64,000 nt of DNA from Lachnospiraceae bacterium. GTDB lineage: Bacteria > Bacillota > Clostridia > Lachnospirales > Lachnospiraceae. Numbering within the stretch: the first letter of the stretch is position 1; each line of letters opens with the position of its first letter. Positions 1 to 8,579 of the stretch are shown here, one piece after another. The notes beneath the pieces were generated by a model. That model saw nothing but the letters and a program-made list of their open reading frames with translations, had not been told where the DNA came from and ran no database searches. Where the stretch lies: contig JAAUZH010000039.1 of the NCBI GenBank assembly GCA_014804675.1, positions 62,001-126,000 on the forward strand, in the 5' to 3' direction. Position numbers and translations under genes: made by a program.

Positions 1-608
1 TCAATGAATTTTTATGGAGTCTGGGAGAAAATATTTATGCCGTGATTTATGGAAGGCTGGGAACCCGGGAGATGGCTGCAATGACTCTTACGGGACCTCT
101 GCAGGGTTTGTTTGTAGGTCTGTTTAGCGGAGTATCTTCGGCAGCAATCGTCATGGTGGGTACAAGACTTGGAAAGAATGAATATGAGGAGGCTTATAAA
201 ACCTCTAAAATACTTATGAAGATTGGTTTTTGGGGTTCTGTTTTGTTAGGCATTCTGTTATCTCTGCTGGCTCCCTTATATGTGCAGATATTCAAGGTGG
301 AGAAAGAGGTTAAGGAAATTACGATTTATATTTTGTTTGCTTTTTCAGCCGTATTATTTGCCAAGGTCTGCAATATGATTCTGGGGGGAGGCGTTATCAG
401 AAGCGGTGGAAAAACCAATATCATCCTTGTAATTGATTTGATTGGTACATGGGTCTTTGGGGTTCCTCTTGGATTGTTGACGGCATTTGTATTCCATCTG
501 CCTGTTTACCTGGTATATTTCATTTTGTCCCTGGAAGAGGTCATACGGCTGCTTATTTCCATGGCTATATTTAAAAAGCGTATATGGATGAAAAATCTGA
601 CTGAATGA
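1..608 (+). CDS. MATE family efflux transporter, C-terminal part (5' end outside window)
   Basis: The reading frame is open from base 3, so this is the end of a longer gene; about 201 residues are visible against roughly 450 for the family. The first visible residues (LWSLGENIYAVIYGRLG) resemble the start of the second six-helix lobe of MATE transporters, followed by TGPLQGLFVGLFSGVSSAA and several strongly hydrophobic segments, with a short basic C-terminus. The family exports drugs or metabolites across the cytoplasmic membrane using a Na+ or H+ gradient. The substrate cannot be read from the sequence. No terminator is obvious in the 90 bases before the next gene. Confidence 0.85.
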   Translation, partial: NEFLWSLGENIYAVIYGRLGTREMAAMTLTGPLQGLFVGLFSGVSSAAIVMVGTRLGKNEYEEAYKTSKILMKIGFWGSVLLGILLSLLAPLYVQIFKVEKEVKEITIYILFAFSAVLFAKVCNMILGGGVIRSGGKTNIILVIDLIGTWVFGVPLGLLTAFVFHLPVYLVYFILSLEEVIRLLISMAIFKKRIWMKNLTE

Positions 609-698
609 CTGGATAGAGCGAAAAAAATATGCTACACTGAAACTGACAGAGGGCTTGTGACAAAAGCCCGATGAACAGGTGAAGTGGGAGAAAGCAAT

Positions 699-2462
699 AT
701 GGAAATAAAGGAAATATTGGCTGGTCTGGACCGGTTATTTGCCAAAAAGGAAATGGAAAAGGTAGAGCCTTATCTGCAGGAGCATTTAAAACATGCCATG
801 GAGTTGGGAGATGCTTCCAGCGTCATTACGATTGTGAATGAATTGATTGGATTTTACCGGAGCATGAGACAGCATGAAAAAAGCATGTTTTACTGCAATC
901 AGATTCTTTCCTTTATGCAGATGTGCGAATTAGAGGGAACCGTGCCCTACGCCACGACTCTTTTGAATGTTGCCACAGCAAACAGGGCAGCGGGCAGATT
1001 GTTGGAAGCAATGGAGTATTATCGGGAAGTGGAAGCCATTTACGAAGGGAATCTGGAGAAGGATGATTATCGTTATGCAGGGCTTTATAACAATATGAGC
1101 CTTGTATATGAGGAAAAAGGCGAATATCAAAAGTCTGTAGAGCTTTTAAATAGGGCCCTTCCCATTATAGAAAAATTCGGCATCCAGGGCAGGATCGAGT
1201 TGGCAACCACTTATACGAATCTGGCAGCCTGCTTCCTAAAGGAGGCAGGGGAAGCCAAAGATGCTTCCCAGAGCCTTATGCAGGCGGAAAAATATGGGAA
1301 AATGGCGGAAGAAATTTTTAGGGAAGAGGGAGGAAAGGACTATCATTATGGGGCATTATTATCCATACTGGGGGAACTTTCCTTTCGTAAGGAAGCATAT
1401 GAGTCAGCGGCTGATTATTATGAAAAGGCGCTTTTATCTATCTATGAAAATACAGGAATCACAAAGGCCTGTCAGGATGCCGGCAACCGTCTGAGGGAAG
1501 TATATCATAAGCTGGGAATCCAGGTGCCGGAAAACGGCATGGATTTATCCAGGGAATATTATGAACAAGTAGGTAAGCCCATGCTTTTGGAGAGGTTTCC
1601 GGAGTATTTTCCCCAAATGACCATCGGGCTTGTTGGAGAAGGCTCTGATTGCTTTAGGTTTGATGATGAAGTGTCCAGAGACCATGATTTCGGACCGGGT
1701 TTTTGCATCTGGATTACAGATGCCTTGTATGAGGAAATCGGAAAAGAACTTCAGGAAGCCTATGAGCAGCTTCCCCCCATATACAAAGGGATGATCAGAA
1801 TATCTACTGCCCAGGGCAGAGGAAGGGTAGGGGTGTTCAAAATAGGTTCTTTTTATAAAAGACTTCTTGGAATTCCGGTTATACCGGAGAGTCTGGAGGA
1901 ATGGGCGGCAGTGGAGGAATATCGGCTGGCAGCAGCTACGAACGGCGCCGTTTTTAAAGATGCTCCCAATGGATTTTCCATCATAAGGGAAAAGCTGTTG
2001 TCCTATTATCCAAAAGAATTCTGGCATTCCAGGCTTGCAGAGGAAGCGGTGCATATATCGCAATCGGGACAATACAATTATGGCCGCATGATGCTTCGGG
2101 GAGATTTGGTTACCGGGGAAATCGCAATGGGCGAATTCATAAAGCATGTGATGGCTATGGTATATCTGTTAAACAAAAGCTACGCTCCTTACTATAAATG
2201 GATGCACAAAGGAATGAAGGAGCTTTCCTGGGGCAGTGAAATCGGAAAGCTATTAGAGAAGCTTTCTCTGCTTCCCTCTCAGGAAGAAGCATGGATAGGC
2301 ATTCAGGAGGATGAGCTTTTGGGAAAAATCAATGAAAAAGATGAAAAGTCGCTTATTGTGGAAAAGATTTGTACAGTGCTTTTGGAAAAGTTAAAGGAAG
2401 AAGGGCTGGCAACAGGCGATGACAATTATCTGGAGCATCATGTAAGTGAAATTTATAGATAG
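699..2462 (+). CDS. TPR protein with DUF4037 nucleotidyltransferase-like domain
   Basis: 587 residues from the ATG at 699, preceded by GGGAGA at 686-691. A GTG at 684 is in frame but would swallow that ribosome site. Residues about 60-260 form tetratricopeptide-type helical repeats (NNMSLVYEEKGEYQKSVELL is a clear one). Around residue 312 the motif GEGSDCF followed by SRDHDF matches the G-S...D-x-D pattern of the nucleotidyltransferase fold; the C-terminal half resembles DUF4037. No signal peptide is seen, so it is probably cytoplasmic. It lies 14 bases upstream of a DUF4125 gene and is probably co-transcribed with it. The substrate is unknown; a nucleotide-transfer role rests on the motif alone. 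Confidence 0.75.
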   Translation: MEIKEILAGLDRLFAKKEMEKVEPYLQEHLKHAMELGDASSVITIVNELIGFYRSMRQHEKSMFYCNQILSFMQMCELEGTVPYATTLLNVATANRAAGRLLEAMEYYREVEAIYEGNLEKDDYRYAGLYNNMSLVYEEKGEYQKSVELLNRALPIIEKFGIQGRIELATTYTNLAACFLKEAGEAKDASQSLMQAEKYGKMAEEIFREEGGKDYHYGALLSILGELSFRKEAYESAADYYEKALLSIYENTGITKACQDAGNRLREVYHKLGIQVPENGMDLSREYYEQVGKPMLLERFPEYFPQMTIGLVGEGSDCFRFDDEVSRDHDFGPGFCIWITDALYEEIGKELQEAYEQLPPIYKGMIRISTAQGRGRVGVFKIGSFYKRLLGIPVIPESLEEWAAVEEYRLAAATNGAVFKDAPNGFSIIREKLLSYYPKEFWHSRLAEEAVHISQSGQYNYGRMMLRGDLVTGEIAMGEFIKHVMAMVYLLNKSYAPYYKWMHKGMKELSWGSEIGKLLEKLSLLPSQEEAWIGIQEDELLGKINEKDEKSLIVEKICTVLLEKLKEEGLATGDDNYLEHHVSEIYR

Positions 2463-2476
2463 AGGAGGCATTCCGT

Positions 2477-3121
2477 ATGAAAGAAACAGCAAATGAGACA
2501 CTATCCAAAGAGGAGCTGATCGATCAATTGATCCTGCTGGAGTGGAAGGCATTTGATAAGGTGGAAAATGAAGGGGGAAGAGCAGACTGCCAGAATAATT
2601 TCCTGACCTTTCAGGTAATGAGAAGAAGCCAGTATCTAACCTGGACGGAGGAGCTTTTAGAGAGCTTTATCCAGGATTTTCTGGATGCCAATGAAAGAGG
2701 ATGGAATCTGATTACAGAAAAATACGGGCGCATGATGGAATCCACTGCCCCGGAAGAGTTTGAAAGGATAAAGGAGCAGTTTCCGATAATATCACCGGAA
2801 AAGAAAGCGATTATTGAGGCAATCGTGGCAATAGAGGTAGGCTGGGATGAGGAGTTTGCCAAGGCTTATCCCCTCCTTGCCAGTCAGGGGAGAAGTGTCC
2901 ATACTGGAGAGGATAGTCTTTATAATACTTCTTCCGAAACTTATTTAAGGGGGGAGATTTCCACTTATTCAGACAGGACCCTGAGCCTTTACGGTGCTTT
3001 TGTTGCAGATTATGCAAGGAGAGGGGAAAACCTGATTCGGGATACGGTAAGAAATACGGTGCTTTTGTATGGATATTCCTCCTTAGATGCAGCGGAAAAA
3101 GCATTGGATGACAGGACGTAA
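2477..3121 (+). CDS. DUF4125 family protein
   Basis: 214 residues, with AGAGGAGG at 2461-2468 just before the ATG. The N-terminal pattern LIDQLILLEWKAFDKVENEG and the internal TFQVMRRSQYLTW are what I associate with DUF4125. The protein is largely helical and acidic, with no signal peptide or membrane segment. It follows the TPR/DUF4037 gene at 14 bases, so the two look like one operon and possibly one functional unit. No biochemical role is known to me. The coding region ends right where palindromic element copy 1 begins. Confidence 0.7.
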   Translation: MKETANETLSKEELIDQLILLEWKAFDKVENEGGRADCQNNFLTFQVMRRSQYLTWTEELLESFIQDFLDANERGWNLITEKYGRMMESTAPEEFERIKEQFPIISPEKKAIIEAIVAIEVGWDEEFAKAYPLLASQGRSVHTGEDSLYNTSSETYLRGEISTYSDRTLSLYGAFVADYARRGENLIRDTVRNTVLLYGYSSLDAAEKALDDRT

Positions 3122-3340
3122 CAGTTCAGCTCGTCTGGAAGTGGAAGGCATGGAGCCGGCAGCGTTATAGTAGTCTTTCAGGCACGCTTGCGCTCTACAA
3201 AGACGCAGCAGTACTAACGCACCTAAATACGGTGCGTAAGTGCTGGCGACTTTGTCAAGGCCTGAAAGACTACTATAACGCTGCCGGCTCCATGCCTTCC
3301 ACTTCCAAAGTGCACTCCTTCTTCCAGAAGGGCTGAATGG
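3122..3340 (+). repeat. Dispersed palindromic element, copy 1
   Basis: This fills the gap between the DUF4125 gene and the next gene. Arms 3137-3183 and 3260-3306 are perfect 47-bp complements. They enclose a 76-base core (3184-3259) that contains the internal hairpin ACGCACC/GGTGCGT and the paired segments TACAAAG/CTTTGTC. Weaker complementarity continues outside (TTCAGC near 3125, GCTGAA near 3331). The core recurs in five other places in this window. No open reading frame with a ribosome site lies inside. It shares outer-arm sequence (GGAAGGCATGGAGCC) with copy 4. The function is unknown; it could form a cruciform in DNA or a long hairpin at the end of the mRNA. Confidence 0.9.
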
Positions 3341-3476
3341 TTACAACAGGACACAAATTCATCACAAAACTGCCACATATTGGACACACTCCTTTTTTAC
3401 AATAGTACTGACTTGCCAAAATACATATTTTCGGATAAGATAGAAAAAATAAAATATAAGGGAAAAGGAATGAAAA

Positions 3477-4526
3477 ATGAAGAAAAAAATAATATTTGCA
3501 ACAGCACTCATAGGCTTGACAATGGTTTTCACCGCTTGCGGGAGCAATGAAACATATACGACCATGGATGCCAGCTTAGAAAGTAAGGTTACAGAGCTTG
3601 CCCAGTATACAGGACTCACTTATAATCTGGAAGAAGTAACGGTTACGGATGAAGAGGTAGAGGAAGAAATGGAAATGGAGTTATCCTGGTACGGAACTTA
3701 TGAAAAGCTGGATAAGACGGTAGCAGAAGAGGGGGATACGGTAAATATCACTTTCACAGGAACTATAGATGGAGAAGAATTTGAAGATGGAAGTTCGGAC
3801 AGCTACGATCTGACCCTTGGGGACGGCGAGATGATAGAAGGCTTTGACGAGGCAATCATAGGGAAGAATGTGGGAGATACCGTTACTGTGGATCTGGTGT
3901 TCCCGGAGGATTATTATGATGAGGAAGCAGCTGGTCAAAATGTAACCTTTGAAATTACCTTAAACCAAATTGAAGAATATGTGGAGCCGGAGCTTACCGA
4001 TGAATTTGTGAAGGAAAATCTGGATTATGAAACTATCGAAGCTTTCAGGGAAGGAACCAAAGAAATCCTGATAGAAAGCGGGAAGGAATCTGCAGAGGAA
4101 GAGGCCCGGGAAGCGCTGATAGAGGAAATCATAAGCAACAGCACCTTTGAGCTGGTGGAGGATGATGTTACTGCCTATCGGGAAGCGCTGATTGAAGAAT
4201 ATGAATCCTATGCGGAAATGTATGGAATAAGCTATGGGGACTTTTTGGAAATGTTCATGGAGACTACAGAGGAAGAATTTGAAGAAGAAAGCAGGACAAT
4301 GGCAGAAGACAGCATTAAGCTGATTCTCGTATGTCAGGCTGTCATTGACAAAGAAAATCTGGGCGTAACAGAAAAAGAATACAAGAAAGCCGTGAAGGAA
4401 ATGGCAGAAGAATATGAGTATGACAGTGTGGAGGAATTTGAAGCGGATAACGATAAATTGACTACCATCAGCGATATGTTATATGAAAAAGTGATGGAGT
4501 TTATCGTTGAAAATGCAAAAAAATAA
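3477..4526 (+). CDS. Trigger-factor-like peptidyl-prolyl isomerase lipoprotein
   Basis: 349 residues, start chosen for the GGGAAAAGGA site at 3460-3469. Residues 1-21 form a lipoprotein signal with lipobox FTAC (acylated Cys21). Residues about 84-168 match an FKBP-type isomerase domain (GDTVNITFTGTIDGEEFEDG, then GEMIEGFDEAIIGKNVGDT). Residues 170-349 are a helical, very acidic region resembling the trigger factor C-terminal chaperone domain. The N-terminal ribosome-binding domain of true trigger factor is missing, which fits a role outside the membrane in folding exported proteins. It has its own terminator (4556-4600). A cytoplasmic Tig would lack the lipobox, so I do not use that symbol. 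Confidence 0.85.
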   Translation: MKKKIIFATALIGLTMVFTACGSNETYTTMDASLESKVTELAQYTGLTYNLEEVTVTDEEVEEEMEMELSWYGTYEKLDKTVAEEGDTVNITFTGTIDGEEFEDGSSDSYDLTLGDGEMIEGFDEAIIGKNVGDTVTVDLVFPEDYYDEEAAGQNVTFEITLNQIEEYVEPELTDEFVKENLDYETIEAFREGTKEILIESGKESAEEEAREALIEEIISNSTFELVEDDVTAYREALIEEYESYAEMYGISYGDFLEMFMETTEEEFEEESRTMAEDSIKLILVCQAVIDKENLGVTEKEYKKAVKEMAEEYEYDSVEEFEADNDKLTTISDMLYEKVMEFIVENAKK

Positions 4527-4555
4527 CAAGACAACAAAGAATATTGACAGAAACT

Positions 4556-4600
4556 ACGCTTTCCATATTTCATGATTTAGTGGTATGGAAAGTGTTTTTT
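4556..4600 (+). terminator. Rho-independent terminator after the isomerase lipoprotein
   Basis: Complementary arms CGCTTTCCATA (from 4557) and TATGGAAAGTG (from 4584) are followed by six T residues. It separates the lipoprotein gene from the ABC operon. Confidence 0.8.
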
Positions 4601-4676
4601 GTCATATATTGTGGTATAAATGAGAGGAATTGGCATTATTTTAAGAAATAAATAAGAAAAAGATAGCAAAGAACTA

Positions 4677-4705
4677 CTGACAATCGTATTAGTTTGTGCT
4701 ATGAT
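4677..4705 (+). promoter_or_regulatory. Sigma-A-type promoter of the MacB-like ABC operon
   Basis: CTGACA (4677-4682), 17-base spacer, TATGAT (4700-4705), 39 bases before the ATG of the ABC ATPase and downstream of the previous terminator. Confidence 0.7.
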
Positions 4706-4743
4706 AAGACAGGAAATCGGACGCAAAGGGAAAGGGAGAAAGA

Positions 4744-5475
4744 ATGGCAGAAGAAAAAAGAAAAGCTGTTATTCAGGTAAAGGACCTATATAAAATTTAT
4801 CGGGTAGGCGACAGCAAGGTACGGGCATTGAATGGCGTGGATTTTTCCATTTATAAGGGAGAATTCTGTGCTATTGTAGGTACATCGGGCTCTGGAAAGT
4901 CTACTCTGTTAAATATGCTTGCCGGTTTGGAAAAGCCTACTAAGGGTGAAATCATCATTGCCGGAGAACATATGGAAAAGAAAAATGAAAATCAGCTTGT
5001 AAAGTTTCGAAGAGAGCATATCGGGTTTATTTTCCAGTCCTTTAATCTTTTAGGAACTATGAATGCGTTGGAAAATGTGGCGCTGCCTCTTACCTTTCAG
5101 GGCATGGACAAGGAAACCAGGCTTGCCAGGGCGGATAAGGTGCTGAATCTGGTAAATCTGAAAAAGCATAAAAAGCATAAGCCCAATCAGATGTCCGGCG
5201 GACAGCAGCAAAGAGTAGGTGTGGCAAGAGCGCTGGTAGTAAATCCGGAAATTATTTTTGCGGACGAGCCTACCGGAAATCTGGATTCCAATACTTCCGA
5301 AGAAGTGATGAATCTGATGAAACGGGTAATAAGGGAGCAGAATCAGACGCTTGTCATGGTTACCCATGACAATCATCTTGCAAGCTTTGCAGACCGGATT
5401 TTTCACATTCGAGACGGAAAAATCATTAAGATTGAAGGCCCAAGAAAAGAGCTTAAAGAACAAGTGGACGAATAA
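4744..5475 (+). CDS. ABC transporter ATP-binding protein, MacB/LolD type
   Basis: 243 residues with AAAGGGAGAAAGA before the ATG. Walker A is GTSGSGKST near residue 46, the Q-loop is FIFQSFNLL, the ABC signature is MSGGQQQRVGVARAL near residue 152, and Walker B is IIFADEPTGNLDS near residue 172. ATPases of this subgroup power FtsX-type mechanotransmission permeases that export lipids, lipoproteins or peptides or act on cell-envelope proteins. It is the first gene of a three-gene operon with an exported CARDB-like protein (33 bases downstream) and the permease. The substrate is unknown. Confidence 0.93.
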   Translation: MAEEKRKAVIQVKDLYKIYRVGDSKVRALNGVDFSIYKGEFCAIVGTSGSGKSTLLNMLAGLEKPTKGEIIIAGEHMEKKNENQLVKFRREHIGFIFQSFNLLGTMNALENVALPLTFQGMDKETRLARADKVLNLVNLKKHKKHKPNQMSGGQQQRVGVARALVVNPEIIFADEPTGNLDSNTSEEVMNLMKRVIREQNQTLVMVTHDNHLASFADRIFHIRDGKIIKIEGPRKELKEQVDE

Positions 5476-5508
5476 AACAGATTTAGGAAGAAACAGGAGC
5501 GTAAGAAC

Positions 5509-7125
5509 ATGAGAAAGGGTTTATTGGATAAGTTAAAGAGATTAGGGATTTTAATGCTGTGTGCTTTATATCTGGCAACGGCAGAACCGGTGGATGTACA
5601 TGCCGCTACAGAGAATCCGGAAGAGTCAAGTGGGGAAACGAACCAGGGGGCAGGCACTTTGGAAGATGAAGCAGAACAAAAAGGCAGCAGTGAAAATGTC
5701 TCCGGTGAGGATGGAAAGGAACCGGATGACGATTCGGGCAATCTGGAAGAGCGTGTCAGCTCTACCAGTGAATTTTTAATAGTAGGGGACTGTGTTCCCA
5801 CTCCCACTGCCAGCTATGGGCAAAAGGTGCATGTAATTCTGCCGATTTATAATATGGGCGTGGAAACGGTTACCAATCTGGTAATTACGCCAACCGTATC
5901 CACGAGAGCAGAGGAGTGGCCTTTCCGTCTGGATACAGTAGGACTGGTGCAGTGCGTGGATTATATTCCACCAAGTCCCAATAAGGATGTGGCCTATGCA
6001 AACCGCCGGGAAGTGGAATGGGATCTGGTATTAAGGGATGATGTATTGACCGGATATTACAGGCTGGAGTTCAATGTATCCTACTATAGAAATAACTCCA
6101 TAGAAACTGCAAACCTTTATACTTATATCAATGCAAAGGGAGCGCCGGGAAGCGGTTCCCTGGATACTTCCGAAGGAGAGAAATCCTCCAATCCGAGAAT
6201 CATCGTAACAGGCTTTGAAACGGACCCGAAGGAAGTATATGCCGGCGATACTTTTAATCTGACGATTCATGTGCAAAATACATCGAAAAGGACAGCCGTA
6301 AATAACGTCATGTTCTCTCTGGAGGCAGTTAGTGAAGGAAGGGATGAGGATACTACCTATTCTGCTTTTCTGCCCACATCAGGCTCCAGTACGGTTTTTA
6401 TGGACAGCATTGGGGCCCAGCAGAGTGCGGATATTAAGATTGAGATGACGGCTAAGGCCGATCTGGCTCAAAAGCCTTATGTGTTGGAGGTAAAATCGGA
6501 ATACGAGGATTCTCAGAATAACCAATATTCGTCTTCCTCTAATGTATCCATACCAATCAAGCAGGTGGCAAAGTTCGATGTAAGTTCTATAGAGGTCATG
6601 CCGGAAAGCATTAGCGTGGGAAGCGAATCCAACGTAATGTTTAGCATCTATAACACGGGAAAAACAACGCTTTACAATGTTCAGGTGGCATTTGTGGGGG
6701 ACAGTGTTTCCGGCGGGGATGCTTTTCTTGGAAAGATTGAATCAGGCGGAACCGGGAATGTGGATTCTATGGTCACCGGAGCCCAGCCCACCATGGATGA
6801 AGGAATTATAAAGGCGGTAATCTCTTATGAAGATGAAGCAGGAAATAGAACAGAGGTAGAAAAGGAGCTTACTCTTTTTGTGCAGGAAGATATGATGGGC
6901 GGTATGATGGACTATGATATGATGGAAGGCATGGAGGAAGAGGAGAAAAGCAATCCGAAATGGCTTATTATCGTAATTGTTCTGGTGATTATCATTCTTG
7001 CAGTAGCAGGCATTATCGTATTTATCAAAATGAAGAAAAAGAAAAAGAGTCAGGCAGAATTAAATGAAGATCTGGAGGATTTGCTTTCCGAGGTGGAAAA
7101 CGAGCAGGAAGACCAGGATGAGTAA
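5509..7125 (+). CDS. Exported CARDB/COG1361-like protein with C-terminal membrane anchor
   Basis: 538 residues. The N-terminus has a signal peptide (about residues 1-32, ending VDVHAA), then a Glu/Ser/Asp-rich spacer to about residue 85, then beta-rich modules resembling CARDB or S-layer-associated Ig-like repeats (IVTGFETDPKEVYAGDTFNL; IEVMPESISVGSESNVMFSI). Near residues 455-475 there is a methionine-rich stretch (EDMMGGMMDYDMMEGMEEEE), followed by one transmembrane helix (about 485-507), a lysine cluster and an acidic cytoplasmic tail. It sits between the ATPase and the permease genes, so it is probably the extracytoplasmic partner of this ABC complex, analogous in position to MacA-type adaptors but unrelated in domain content. 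Confidence 0.75.
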   Translation: MRKGLLDKLKRLGILMLCALYLATAEPVDVHAATENPEESSGETNQGAGTLEDEAEQKGSSENVSGEDGKEPDDDSGNLEERVSSTSEFLIVGDCVPTPTASYGQKVHVILPIYNMGVETVTNLVITPTVSTRAEEWPFRLDTVGLVQCVDYIPPSPNKDVAYANRREVEWDLVLRDDVLTGYYRLEFNVSYYRNNSIETANLYTYINAKGAPGSGSLDTSEGEKSSNPRIIVTGFETDPKEVYAGDTFNLTIHVQNTSKRTAVNNVMFSLEAVSEGRDEDTTYSAFLPTSGSSTVFMDSIGAQQSADIKIEMTAKADLAQKPYVLEVKSEYEDSQNNQYSSSSNVSIPIKQVAKFDVSSIEVMPESISVGSESNVMFSIYNTGKTTLYNVQVAFVGDSVSGGDAFLGKIESGGTGNVDSMVTGAQPTMDEGIIKAVISYEDEAGNRTEVEKELTLFVQEDMMGGMMDYDMMEGMEEEEKSNPKWLIIVIVLVIIILAVAGIIVFIKMKKKKKSQAELNEDLEDLLSEVENEQEDQDE

Positions 7126-7137
7126 GGAGCGTAACTC

Positions 7138-8493
7138 ATGAGATTTGTAGATTTATGGAGAATGAGCAGCAGCAACCTCTTAAAAAGGAAGATGCGGACC
7201 ATATTGACCGTCCTTGGCGTGGTAATCGGTACAGCCTCCATTGTAGTTATGATTTCTTTGGGACTTGGACTGAACAGGTCTATGATGAAAGAGATTGAAG
7301 AGAATGGGGGACTGACTACCATTACCGTATATCCTGATTATTCCAGCGATATCAGTGACGACAATACAGATAGACAGCTTACGGATGAGCTGGTAGAAGC
7401 CATTGCCGAAATTGAGCATGTGCAGATCGTTTCTCCGGTATTGAATATTAATGCAATCGGAAGGTATGGCAGTTATGAAAATACCTATATGAACGTAATG
7501 GGAATGACCGTAGAAGCCTTGAGCAAAATGAACATTGAAGTGAAGGAAGGGACGCTTCCCCAGAAGGATGCCGGAGTGCTTCAGTTCCTATATGGAAATC
7601 AGGTAATCAACGAATTCTATAACAGTAAGGGGGGCGGCTCTTATTGGGAAACCGGAGAAGTGCCGGATATTGATTTGATGAATGATACGATTTTTATTAT
7701 ATTTGATGCGGAGGCTTACTGGAATAGCAAATATGATGACGGAATGTCTTCCGAGAGCGGAACGCCTGTGACACCTCCCAAAAAGTATCTGGTGGATACT
7801 TGCGGAGTGATAGCGGGAGGACCGGAGGATTACGGACAGCATAGCTGGAACATATATTGTGATATTGAAGAATTGACCAAACAGCTCAAAAAAATATTTA
7901 AGAATAAGGCCATTCCGGGACAGCCTACCACTTCTTCAGGGAAGCCTTATAAAGAATTGTATTATAGCAGCATCTATGTAAATGTAGATAATATTGATAA
8001 CGTATCCGATGTGCAGAAAAGCATTGTGGAATTAGGTTATCAGGCAGAAAGCAATGCGGAATGGGTGCAGTCCCAGCAACGGCAGTTTGGATATATTCAG
8101 GCTGTGCTTGGAGGAATCGGAGCCGTATCCATGCTGGTAGCGGCTATCAGTATTGCCAATACGATGATGATGTCTATTTATGAAAGGACAAAGGAAATCG
8201 GTATTATGAAGGTATTGGGCTGCGATTTAAGAAATATTCAGGCATTATTCCTGATGGAAGCAGGATTTATCGGATTGATCGGCGGTGCTGTAGGCATTGT
8301 GTTAAGCTACTGTATTTCCGCCATTATCAACATGGTGGTAAAGAACATTATGAATATGCAGCTTTCCCATATTCCTGTCTGGCTGGCGGGGCTGGCAATC
8401 GGCTTTGCCATTTTAGTAGGTATGGCAGCCGGCTTCTTCCCGTCCTTAAGGGCCATGAAGCTGAGTCCTTTAGCAGCAATACGAAATGATTAG
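7138..8493 (+). CDS. ABC transporter permease, MacB/FtsX type
   Basis: 451 residues, 12 bases after the previous gene with AAGGAG as ribosome site. One N-terminal helix after KRKMRTILTVLGVVIGTASI, a long extracytoplasmic MacB-like periplasmic core domain (about residues 45-315), and three C-terminal helices with the FtsX family signature ERTKEIGIMKVLGCDLRNI. It completes the operon begun at 4744. The N-terminal helix and FtsX signature fix the family; the exported substrate is not deducible. The stop codon is followed within 40 bases by the hairpin that controls spoVAA. Confidence 0.92.
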   Translation: MRFVDLWRMSSSNLLKRKMRTILTVLGVVIGTASIVVMISLGLGLNRSMMKEIEENGGLTTITVYPDYSSDISDDNTDRQLTDELVEAIAEIEHVQIVSPVLNINAIGRYGSYENTYMNVMGMTVEALSKMNIEVKEGTLPQKDAGVLQFLYGNQVINEFYNSKGGGSYWETGEVPDIDLMNDTIFIIFDAEAYWNSKYDDGMSSESGTPVTPPKKYLVDTCGVIAGGPEDYGQHSWNIYCDIEELTKQLKKIFKNKAIPGQPTTSSGKPYKELYYSSIYVNVDNIDNVSDVQKSIVELGYQAESNAEWVQSQQRQFGYIQAVLGGIGAVSMLVAAISIANTMMMSIYERTKEIGIMKVLGCDLRNIQALFLMEAGFIGLIGGAVGIVLSYCISAIINMVVKNIMNMQLSHIPVWLAGLAIGFAILVGMAAGFFPSLRAMKLSPLAAIRND

Positions 8494-8514
8494 TGTTTGA
8501 GAAAGAAATCAAAT

Positions 8515-8544
8515 ACATAATTTTAACAAAAACTCTTCATACTA
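8515..8544 (+). promoter_or_regulatory. Putative sigma-G promoter of spoVAA, embedded in the terminator hairpin
   Basis: ACATA (8515-8519), 18 bases, CATACTA (8538-8544). The -10 fits the Bacillus sigma-G consensus CATNHTA exactly; the -35 matches GHATR at four of five positions. spoVA is sigma-G dependent in Bacillus subtilis. The -10 overlaps the 5' arm of the hairpin at 8531-8579, so RNA would start near 8551, inside the loop. Confidence 0.6.
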
Positions 8545-8579
8545 TTAGCAGAACGTTAATAGATGAGGAGTTTTTTTTT
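8531..8579 (+). terminator. Terminator hairpin that also holds the spoVAA ribosome site
   Basis: The 5' arm 8531-8549 pairs with 8555-8572 (about 18 bp with two G-U pairs and one bulged A), loop AGAAC, followed by a run of nine T. It ends the upstream ABC operon. The 3' arm contains GAGGAG (8565-8570), and the T run is the 9-base spacer to the spoVAA ATG at 8580, so folding would also hide the ribosome site. Confidence 0.8.

Noticed and set aside
1545..2147. 200-residue reading frame on the reverse strand
   Set aside because: Lies fully inside the TPR/DUF4037 gene, has no ribosome site, and its composition (many His, Pro, Cys) is typical of antisense frames.
8493..8579. N-terminal extension of spoVAA
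   Set aside because: Would be translated across the terminator stem and lacks a ribosome site; family similarity begins at the ATG at 8580.
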